A stretch of 64,000 nt of DNA from DASSUW01 sp963806395 (GTDB taxonomy: Bacteria; Actinomycetota; Thermoleophilia; Solirubrobacterales; Solirubrobacteraceae): positions 248,001 through 312,000 of the forward strand of contig CAWDYI010000008.1 in the NCBI GenBank assembly GCA_963806395.1, in the 5' to 3' direction. The notes beneath the pieces were generated by a model, which saw only the letters and a program-made list of their open reading frames with translations, was not told where the DNA came from and ran no database searches. Below, one piece after another: positions 15,947-22,237 of this stretch. A program made the translations under genes and the position numbers. Numbering within the stretch: position 1 is the stretch's first letter; every line of letters begins with the position of its first letter.

Positions 15947-16552
15947 CTATCGACGCTCGGCCGCGAGCCTGACGCCGAGTGCGATCAGCGCAGTGCCCAT
16001 GACGGCGTCGAGCGTGCGGCGCACGCGCGGCCGCGACAAGGCGACCCGTGCCCGCGCGACCGCGAACGCGTACAGCGTGAGCCACACCAGCGTGAGCGCG
16101 GCGAACACGACGCCGAGCGCCAGCATCGTCGCCAGAGCGCTGCCCTCGGCCGGAGCGAACTGGGGGAGGAGCCCGGTGAAGAACACCGCCATCTTCGGGT
16201 TGCCGAGGTTGCTGACGAGCCCCTGCTGGAAGCCGCGCGCACGGCCGGCAGGGGAGGTGGCCGTGGCCTCGCTCCGGCCGCGGATCGCGTCACGCAGCGC
16301 CTGGGCGCCCAGCACGATCAGGTAGGCGGCGCCGGCGAGCCTGATCGCGTCGAACGCGGGCTCGGACGCGGCCAGCACCGCGGCGAGGCCCGTGCTGGCG
16401 GCGAGCGCCCAGACGACCTGGCCGCACGAGACGCCGAGCGCCGTGCGCAGGCCGTTGCGCCGCCCGCCCGCCAGCGTGTTGCGGATCGTCAGCGCGGTGT
16501 CCTGGCCCGGCGTCATGATCACCACGAGCGAGATGCCGAGGAACGCGAGCAC
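15947..16552 (-). CDS. LysE/RhtB family amino acid exporter
   Basis: A 201-residue protein with about six membrane helices. The family signature is near the N-terminus: VVIMTPGQDTALTIRNTLAGG, followed by GVSCGQVVWALAASTGL and, later, GFQQGLVSNLGNPKMAVFFTG. It should export an amino acid or related compound. GTG 16552 was chosen; the open frame extends much further upstream only as an antisense shadow of the methyltransferase gene. It is divergent from that gene with a 39-base gap, and the MarR-GNAT regulator follows downstream on the same strand. Confidence 0.88.
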   Translation of the reverse strand: MLAFLGISLVVIMTPGQDTALTIRNTLAGGRRNGLRTALGVSCGQVVWALAASTGLAAVLAASEPAFDAIRLAGAAYLIVLGAQALRDAIRGRSEATATSPAGRARGFQQGLVSNLGNPKMAVFFTGLLPQFAPAEGSALATMLALGVVFAALTLVWLTLYAFAVARARVALSRPRVRRTLDAVMGTALIALGVRLAAERR

Positions 16553-16591
16553 GCGATCATCTTCCCGCTCGTGCGCTGATAGCGTCGCTCC

Positions 16592-17407
16592 GTGCAGGCC
16601 GACGCATTCGGTGCCTTCGAGCAGGCCGGCTGGAGCGAGGGTCGCGCCGCGCCGTATCACCACGGGCTCGGCGCGATCACATCGCGTCCGATCCCGGCCC
16701 TGCTCGACGCAGCCGCGGTGTCGGCGGGCACGTCGGTCCTCGACGTCGCCACCGGGCCGGGCTACGCCGCCGCGCGTGCGGCCGAGCGCGGCGGCGAGGT
16801 CGTCGGGGTCGACTTCTCGCCCGAGATGCTCGAGCTCGCCGCAGGCCTGCATCCGAACGTGCGCTTCCAGCACGCGGACGCCGGCTCGCTGCCGTTCGCG
16901 GCCGGCACGTTCGACGCCGTGATCGCGAGCTTCCTGATGCCGCACGTGGCCGATCTGCCGGGCGTGGTCGGCGAGCTCGCGCGCGTGCTGCGGCCCGGCG
17001 GGCGGCTCGCGCTCAGCACGTGGGATCCGGGGCCGCCGACCTTCGTCGGGGCGCTGGTCGAGGCGATCACGCAGGCCGGAGCGACCCCACCGGCCGACAT
17101 GCCGCCGGGCCCGCCCTTCTACCAGTACGCCGAGGACGACGAGTTCGCCGCCCTGCTGCGCGGCGCCGGCCTCCATGATCCGTCGGTCCAGACCGTCTCC
17201 TTCACACACCACGTCGACGACCTCGACGCGTTCTGGGCGGACCTGGTCGGCGGCACCGTGCGGATGAACGCGCTGATCACGAGCCAGGCGCCTGAGGTCC
17301 AGGCGCGGATCAGGAGCCAGTACGAGCGCAACATCGAGCCGTGGCGCGCGGGGACGGGGTTCGACGTCCACTGCTCCGTCAAGGTCGGCGCGGCCACCAG
17401 TCCGTAG
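16592..17407 (+). CDS. Class I SAM-dependent methyltransferase
   Basis: A 271-residue UbiE-like methyltransferase. Motif I is VLDVATGPGYAAARAAERG, followed by the acidic VVGVDFSPEMLELA, then HADAGSLPFAAGTFDAVIA and LARVLRPGGRLALSTWD. The substrate cannot be inferred. TAGCGT (16580-16585) ends 7 bases before GTG 16592 with no ribosome site, so a leaderless mRNA is likely. It is divergent from LysE. Confidence 0.88.
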   Translation: MQADAFGAFEQAGWSEGRAAPYHHGLGAITSRPIPALLDAAAVSAGTSVLDVATGPGYAAARAAERGGEVVGVDFSPEMLELAAGLHPNVRFQHADAGSLPFAAGTFDAVIASFLMPHVADLPGVVGELARVLRPGGRLALSTWDPGPPTFVGALVEAITQAGATPPADMPPGPPFYQYAEDDEFAALLRGAGLHDPSVQTVSFTHHVDDLDAFWADLVGGTVRMNALITSQAPEVQARIRSQYERNIEPWRAGTGFDVHCSVKVGAATSP

Positions 17408-17419
17408 TCTGCGCGAACT

Positions 17420-17878
17420 GTGCCGCCCGAGCCCGGACAGCCGGAGCTGCGAGCCTCCGACGCCGATCGCGAGGCGGTCGTCGAACGCCTGCGACTTGCG
17501 GCGATCGAGGGCCGGCTCGACTCGGAGGAGCTCGAGACCCGCGTGACGGCGGCCTACGCGGCCCGCCTGGGCTCGGAGCTCGAACGGCTGACCGCCGACG
17601 TGACCCCGCCCACGTCCGTCCAGCCCGCGAGATCCCCGGCGTTCGTGCAGCCGTCGAAGCGCGTCAACCCGTTCGCGATCGCCTCGCTCGTGACCAGCGT
17701 GCTGTGGATGCTCTGGCTCGGCTCGCTCGTCGCGGTGATCTTCGGCCACATCGCACTGCGCCAGATCGCGCGCTCGAACGACACCGAAACCGGCTCGGGG
17801 CTGGCGATCGCCGGGCTCGTGATCGGCTACACCGCGCTCGTGCTGCTCGTCGTCGCGCTGATCTTCATGGACACGTAG
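17420..17878 (+). CDS. DUF1707 plus DUF4190 membrane protein
   Basis: A 152-residue protein in two parts. Residues 10-55 match the DUF1707 helical domain common in actinobacteria (RASDADREAVVERLRLAAIEGRLDSEE). Residues 75-152 are a DUF4190-like two-helix membrane module (VNPFAIASLVTSVLWML; GHIALRQIARSNDTETGSGLAIAGL). Function unknown. TAGTCT (17405-17410) ends 10 bases before GTG 17420, another leaderless-type start. Confidence 0.85.
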   Translation: MPPEPGQPELRASDADREAVVERLRLAAIEGRLDSEELETRVTAAYAARLGSELERLTADVTPPTSVQPARSPAFVQPSKRVNPFAIASLVTSVLWMLWLGSLVAVIFGHIALRQIARSNDTETGSGLAIAGLVIGYTALVLLVVALIFMDT

Positions 17879-17909
17879 CGCCGCGCCGCGACAGGACCGG
17901 CACGATCCG

Positions 17910-18923
17910 GTGTTGTGGCGTTACAGGACTGGCGCCACCGTTGCGCGTGTGCACGCTCCCCGCGCGTCCGAGTGTCGAGTTTCAGGGCCTGAGACCCAGA
18001 AACTCGACACTCGGCCAGATCTGCAGGTCGCTCGTCGCGCGGCCGGGCAGTGGGGAGTGCTCGCGCTGGAGGAGCTCCGCGCGTGTGGATTGTCGGACGA
18101 CCACGTCCGCGTCCGGGTCGCACACGGCCGGCTACACCGTCTACACCGCGGCGTGTACGCGGTGGGGCACGCCAATCCGCCGCTCGAAGGGCACCTGCTC
18201 GCGGCCGTCAAGGCATGCGGACCCGGCGCGGTCCTCAGCCACTTCGCGGCCGCGGCGCTCTTCGGCTTCGTTCGCTGGGACGGCCGATACCCCGAGGTGA
18301 CGGTGTGCAGCGTGGCGACCCGCCTGCATCCAGGGATCCGGGTGCACCGGACGCTCGCTCTCGACGCGCAGGACGTCGCGCGGCGTGGTGGCATCGCAGT
18401 GACGTCGCCCGCGCGCACGCTGCTCGACCTCGCCTCGACGGTCGACTATCTGGCGCTTCGACGCGCCGTCCGGCAGGCCCAGTCGATGCAGCGGGCCGAC
18501 GTCGGGCAGCTCGTCGAGGTGCTCGGACGGCTCGGCCCGCGCCGCGGTACCACCAACCTCGCTCGAGTGCTGGCAGCCGGTGCGGCGCCCACGCGAAGCG
18601 AGTTGGAGGATGCCGTGCTCGATCTCATGCTTTCCGGCGGCCTCGCGCATCCGGCGGTCAACGCATCCCTGGTTCTCGGCGGCCGCCGCGTGGTGCCGGA
18701 CTTCCGCTGGCCGCGGCAGCGGCTTGTCGTCGAGGCCGACGGGGCGGCGTGGCACGATCACAAGCTCGCCCGAGAGGACGACGTGGAACGTCAGGCGCTG
18801 CTCGAAGCCCACGGTGAGCGCGTGGTGCGCGTCACCTGGCACCAGGCGGTCGCGAGGCGAGCGGAAACCCTCGCCCGCCTGCGTGCCGCCGGCGCGCCGC
18901 TCGACTCTCGGCGCGCGGCCTGA
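17910..18923 (+). CDS. AbiEi-type winged-helix plus DUF559 nuclease-fold protein
   Basis: About 300-337 residues. The N-terminal half resembles the AbiEi/type IV antitoxin-like winged helix (GVLALEELRACGLSDDHVRVRV, then GRLHRLHRGVYAVGH) and its C-terminal partner domain (GIAVTSPARTLLDLAS). The last 90 residues are a DUF559/Vsr-like PD-(D/E)XK fold: VVPDFRWPRQRLVVEADGA, then LAREDDVERQALLEAHGERVVRVTW. Such proteins occur in many copies in actinobacteria, and neither a toxin partner nor a methylase is next to this one. The 45-bp palindrome (17969-18013) lies inside the first 35 codons. The true start is unclear: GTG 17910 or GTG 17949 would place the palindrome inside the coding region, and no good start is seen after it. 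Confidence 0.75.
   Translation: MLWRYRTGATVARVHAPRASECRVSGPETQKLDTRPDLQVARRAAGQWGVLALEELRACGLSDDHVRVRVAHGRLHRLHRGVYAVGHANPPLEGHLLAAVKACGPGAVLSHFAAAALFGFVRWDGRYPEVTVCSVATRLHPGIRVHRTLALDAQDVARRGGIAVTSPARTLLDLASTVDYLALRRAVRQAQSMQRADVGQLVEVLGRLGPRRGTTNLARVLAAGAAPTRSELEDAVLDLMLSGGLAHPAVNASLVLGGRRVVPDFRWPRQRLVVEADGAAWHDHKLAREDDVERQALLEAHGERVVRVTWHQAVARRAETLARLRAAGAPLDSRRAA
17969..18013. repeat. 45-bp palindromic repeat, copy B
   Basis: A near-perfect palindrome. The left arm CGAGTGTCGAGTTTC (17969-17983) is the exact reverse complement of the last 15 bases (17999-18013), with GGGCCTGAGACCC in the centre. It is 45 bp long, as at 3252-3296. Here it overlaps the 5' end of the AbiEi/DUF559 gene. Confidence 0.85.
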
Positions 18924-18946
18924 GCGGGCCTACACTGTCGGCGCCC

Positions 18947-19507
18947 ATGATCAGCACCAACCAGTTCAAGAACGGCAGCCACATCGACGTCGAGGGCACC
19001 GTCTTCAAGATCCTCGACTTCCAGCACGTCAAGCCGGGCAAGGGCGGCGCGTTCGTGCGCACGAAGCTGCGGCGGTCGAGCGACGGCGCCGTGATCGACC
19101 GGACGTTCCGGGCGGGGGAGAAGTTCCGCCCCGTGCGGACCGAGGCGCGCAAGATGCAGTTCCTCTACGCGGACGGCACCGACGCGCACTTCATGGACGA
19201 GACGTCGTACGAGCAGCTCGCGATCCCGGAGAAGAGCCTCGAGGACACGCTGAAGTACATCCGGCCGAGCGAGACGGTGGACCTGCTGTTCATCGACGAC
19301 GAGCCGTCGGACATCCAGCTGTCGGCCTCGGTCGAGCTCGAGGTCACGCACACCGAGCCGGGCATGAAGGGCGACACGGCCTCCGGCGGCGGGAACAAGC
19401 CCGCGACGCTCGAGACCGGCGCGGTCGTCGCGGTGCCGCTGTTCGTGAACATCGGCGACCGGATCAAGGTCGACACGCGCTCGGGCTCGTACATGTCACG
19501 CGCTTAA
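18947..19507 (+). CDS. efp: Elongation factor P
   Basis: A 186-residue EF-P, the normal length, which relieves ribosomes stalled at polyproline. Domain I starts MISTNQFKNGSHIDVEGTVFKI, and the tip loop HVKPGKGGAFVRTKL carries the lysine that is modified in some bacteria. The two OB-like C-terminal domains are intact, ending with the signature region ASGGGNKPATLETGAVV and VDTRSGSYMSRA. TACACT (18931-18936) lies 11 bases before the ATG. The stop codon overlaps the -35 box of the next gene's WhiG-type promoter. Confidence 0.97.
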   Translation: MISTNQFKNGSHIDVEGTVFKILDFQHVKPGKGGAFVRTKLRRSSDGAVIDRTFRAGEKFRPVRTEARKMQFLYADGTDAHFMDETSYEQLAIPEKSLEDTLKYIRPSETVDLLFIDDEPSDIQLSASVELEVTHTEPGMKGDTASGGGNKPATLETGAVVAVPLFVNIGDRIKVDTRSGSYMSRA

Positions 19508-19531
19508 CGAGCGCCTCCTCGCCGCCGATAA
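19503..19531 (+). promoter_or_regulatory. WhiG/FliA-type promoter of the membrane glycosyltransferase gene
   Basis: CTTAAC at 19503-19508, 15 bases, GCCGATAA at 19524-19531. The -35 overlaps the efp stop codon. GTG 19540 follows 9 bases after the -10. Confidence 0.75.
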
Positions 19532-19539
19532 CTCGGAAG

Positions 19540-20721
19540 GTGCACTCCCGCCTGATCACCTGGCTCCTCGCGCTGGCCGGCGCCGGCCTCGTGCTGTACA
19601 TGGGCACGCCGACCGAGGACGTCTACTGGAGCGATTTCAACGTCGAGGCATGGCCGGCGTTCGAGCGCCTGATCGCCGGCGACCTCTCCGGATTCCTGTC
19701 GCTGGGACCGCTCGGCTACGGCGGCTCGATGGTCCTGCGCGCACCCTTCGGTGCCGTGGCCGGGTCGTTCGGCCTCGAGCAGCCCGGCGTGTACCGGGCG
19801 ATCTCGATTCCCTGCCTGCTCGCGCTCGCCGCGCTCGCCGTCCACCTGGCGGGCCGCGCGCGGGCCGCGCATCCGGACGGCCGCTGGTGGCTGCTCGTGC
19901 TCGGCTTGGCCGGCGCCAGCCCGCTCGCGTGGCAGGCGGTCTGGTACGGGCACTCCGAGGAGCTGCTGACGACCGCGCTGGCCGTCGGCGCCGTGCTCGC
20001 AGCGCTCCGCGACCGGACGATCCTGGCCGGCGCGATGCTCGGCGCGGCGGTTGCCTGCAAGCAGTGGGCCGTGATCGCCGTGCTGCCCGTCGTGCTCGCC
20101 GCGCCGCGCGACCACCTCCGCCTGCTCGCCACCGCCGGCGGCACCGGCGCGGCACTGCTGGCGCCGATCCTGCTCGCCGACCCGGCCGCGTTCGCCGCCG
20201 CCCAGAAAGGCGTCGTCTCGAGCGCCCAGTGGTTCCGCCCGCGGCAGCTGTGGTGGCCGTTCGGCGCCACGCCGCCGCCCGGGCCCGACGTGCCCCCCGG
20301 CGCCGCGGTCACCCCGGGCTGGCTCGCCCCGATCGCCAAGCCGCTGATCGTGGCGCTCACGGTCCCGCTGTCCGTGCTGTGGGCGCGCCGGCGTCGCGGC
20401 CCGCGGAGCGACGCGCTGCTCCTGCTCTCGCTCCTGCTGCTCGTCCGCTGCGTGCTCGACCCGTGGAATGTCATCTACTACCACCTGCCGCTGGTCGTCG
20501 CGCTGCTCGCCTGGGAGGTGCTCGATGGACGCCGCATCCCGGTGCTCGCTCTCGCCACCACGGGCGCGGTCTGGCTCACGTTCAACACGTACGACGTCGC
20601 GTACAGCACGGGACCGTGGATCGCCTACCTGGCATGGACGCTGCCGCTCGGCGCGCACCTGGCGTGGCGGCTGTACCGGCCCGCGCTCCCGCACCTCGCC
20701 CGCCCCGCTCTGACCGCCTGA
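19540..20721 (+). CDS. GT-C fold membrane glycosyltransferase (DUF2029/GT87-like)
   Basis: A 393-residue polytopic membrane protein with about ten helices. The acidic pair in the first outer loop (DVYWSDFNVEAWPAFERL) and the overall layout match polyprenyl-phosphate-dependent mannosyltransferases of the GT87/DUF2029 group. WQAVWYGHSEELLTTALAVG and ACKQWAVIAVLPVVLAAP are further typical loops. The start was set at GTG 19540 because it begins the signal-anchor helix and lies 9 bases after a WhiG-type -10. That promoter places it in the pilus regulon, so pilin or surface-protein glycosylation is an attractive but unproven role. Confidence 0.78.
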   Translation: MHSRLITWLLALAGAGLVLYMGTPTEDVYWSDFNVEAWPAFERLIAGDLSGFLSLGPLGYGGSMVLRAPFGAVAGSFGLEQPGVYRAISIPCLLALAALAVHLAGRARAAHPDGRWWLLVLGLAGASPLAWQAVWYGHSEELLTTALAVGAVLAALRDRTILAGAMLGAAVACKQWAVIAVLPVVLAAPRDHLRLLATAGGTGAALLAPILLADPAAFAAAQKGVVSSAQWFRPRQLWWPFGATPPPGPDVPPGAAVTPGWLAPIAKPLIVALTVPLSVLWARRRRGPRSDALLLLSLLLLVRCVLDPWNVIYYHLPLVVALLAWEVLDGRRIPVLALATTGAVWLTFNTYDVAYSTGPWIAYLAWTLPLGAHLAWRLYRPALPHLARPALTA

Positions 20722-20744
20722 CCACCGGCTACCCTCAGCCGGCC

Positions 20745-21161
20745 ATGCGCCGGTCAGAGCAACGCCGTGCGGCGGTCTTCGCCCTCTACCAGCACGACCT
20801 CACCGGCCGGCCGCTCGACGACGTGTTCGAGCGCGAAGCGGGCCACTTCACGCGCGCGCTCGCCCACGCGACGGCCGACAACGCGGAGGAGCTGGACGAG
20901 CGGATCGCGCGCTTCGCGCACGGCTGGCCGATCGACCGGATCGCGCCGCTGGAGCGGGCGATCCTGCGCACCGCGCTGCTCGAAATGCTCCACCCCGACC
21001 TGGTCGAGGCCGACCACCCGATCCCCGCCGAGGGCGCGATCGACGAGGCCGTCGAGACCGCCAAGGCGTTCTGTGGCGCGGACGCGCCCGGGTTCGTCAA
21101 CGGCGTGCTCGGTGCGATCCTGCGCGAGGTGCGCGAGAATGGCGGCGCGCATGCCGCCTGA
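20745..21161 (+). CDS. nusB: Transcription antitermination factor NusB
   Basis: A 138-residue all-helical RNA-binding factor that works with NusE (S10) at boxA in rRNA operons. Marks are MRRSEQRRAAVFALYQHDLTG at the N-terminus, ERAILRTALLEMLH and IDEAVETAKAFCGADAPGFVNGVLGAI, the classic NusB C-terminal motif. TACCCT (20730-20735) ends 10 bases before the ATG. The stop overlaps the xseB start. Confidence 0.95.
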   Translation: MRRSEQRRAAVFALYQHDLTGRPLDDVFEREAGHFTRALAHATADNAEELDERIARFAHGWPIDRIAPLERAILRTALLEMLHPDLVEADHPIPAEGAIDEAVETAKAFCGADAPGFVNGVLGAILREVRENGGAHAA

Positions 21162-21368
21162 AGCCCTCGAACGGATCGTCGAGCGCCTCGAGCGCGCCGC
21201 CGCGGAGCTGCGCTCCGGGGACCTGGCACCCGAGCGCGCCGCGGCGCTCGTCGACGAGTGCGCGCGCCTGGCCGCCGAGGCCGGCGCCGAGCTCGATCGC
21301 GAGGTGCGTGCTGCCGACGCCGGGGTGGGGGGGTGGTCCCGGCCGGCCAGCTCGCGCTCGAGCCTTGA
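21151..21368 (+). CDS. xseB: Exonuclease VII small subunit, frame broken at a G7 run
   Basis: The first 58 residues (MPPEALERIVERLERAAAELRSG; LVDECARLAAEAGAEL) are a typical XseB helical hairpin. The zero frame then runs on without a stop deep into the prenyl synthase gene. Shifting by one base at the G7 run (21327-21333) gives GVVPAGQLALEP and a TGA at 21366-21368. That would be a normal XseB end (about 72 residues), coupled as TTGA to the next start. Either one G is missing from this sequence, or a -1 slip occurs on G-GGG-GGG. The large subunit gene xseA, usually adjacent, is absent from the window. Confidence 0.75.
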
Positions 21369-22237
21369 GCTATCCCGACCATCTGCGCGAGCTGGTCGAG
21401 GAGTACCTCGAGGGCCTGCGCTTCTCGGAGGAGTCCGGCACCGACGGCCTCGAGCACGCGATGCGCTACTCGCTGCTGGCCGGCGGCAAGCGCATCCGCC
21501 CGGTGCTGGCGCTCGCCACCGCCAGCGCACTCGGGCGCCCGCCCGCGGCGGTGCTCCCGCTGGCGGCCGCGCTCGAGCTGATCCACACGTACTCGCTGAT
21601 CCACGACGACCTGCCGGCGATGGACGACGACGAGCTGCGCCGCGGCCGGCCGACCTGTCACGTCAAGTACGGCGAGGACGTGGCGATCCTGGCCGGCGAC
21701 GGCCTGTATGCGGAGGCGTTCCGGCTCCTCCTGCGCGCCCAGGAGGGAGAGCCCGCGCGCGTGCTCGAGACCGCCGCCGAGCTGGCGACCGCCACCGGCG
21801 TCAACGGGATGGTCGGCGGGCAGTACATCGACGTCCGCAGCCTCGTGCCGGCGGGCCAGGTCAGCCTGCGGCGGCTGCACGAGCTCAAGACCGGCCGGCT
21901 GATCGCCGCCTCGATCGAGTGCGTGCTGCTCCTCACAAGCGATCAGGCGGCCTCCACTAGACTGCCTGACTTCCGTGCCTTCGCGGCGGAGTTGGGCGTC
22001 CTGTTCCAGATCGTCGACGACATCCTGGACGTGACCGGTACAGAGGACGCGCTCGGCAAGCCGCAGGGCAGTGATGAGCGCCATGGGAAGCTGACGTACG
22101 TGAGCCAGTACGGTGTCGACGGCGCGCGCCGGATGGCGGCGGAGTCTCATCGGAACGCCAGGGCCGCCCTGGACAGGGCAGGCGGCGCGACGGAGCTGCA
22201 GCAGATAACGGACTTCATCTACACCCGCTCGTCATGA
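21365..22237 (+). CDS. ispA: Polyprenyl (farnesyl/geranylgeranyl) diphosphate synthase
   Basis: A 290-residue trans-prenyl synthase that condenses IPP with allylic diphosphates. The first Asp-rich motif is in LIHDDLPAMDDDELRRGRP and the second in FQIVDDILDVTG. GGKRIRPVLAL binds IPP. The residues just before the first motif (HTYSLIHDD) suggest a short-to-medium product (C15-C20). TTG 21365 was chosen because it overlaps the repaired xseB stop and begins SYPDHLRELVEEYLEGL; a GTG at 21308 in frame is an alternative. It overlaps dxs by 4 bases. Confidence 0.92.
   Translation: MSYPDHLRELVEEYLEGLRFSEESGTDGLEHAMRYSLLAGGKRIRPVLALATASALGRPPAAVLPLAAALELIHTYSLIHDDLPAMDDDELRRGRPTCHVKYGEDVAILAGDGLYAEAFRLLLRAQEGEPARVLETAAELATATGVNGMVGGQYIDVRSLVPAGQVSLRRLHELKTGRLIAASIECVLLLTSDQAASTRLPDFRAFAAELGVLFQIVDDILDVTGTEDALGKPQGSDERHGKLTYVSQYGVDGARRMAAESHRNARAALDRAGGATELQQITDFIYTRSS

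Noticed and set aside
16553..17749. Upstream extension of the LysE open frame to 601 codons
   Set aside because: The extension is antisense to the methyltransferase and DUF1707 genes; the transporter signature begins right after GTG 16552.
18284..18300. GCCGATAC inside the AbiEi/DUF559 gene as a sixth WhiG-type promoter
   Set aside because: Lies in coding sequence with no TNAAG-type box 15 bases upstream and no gene start after it.
21308..21364. Longer N-terminus for the prenyl synthase from GTG 21308
   Set aside because: The extra residues are low-complexity Gly/Arg/Pro encoded by the end of xseB; homology begins at the TTG that overlaps the xseB stop.
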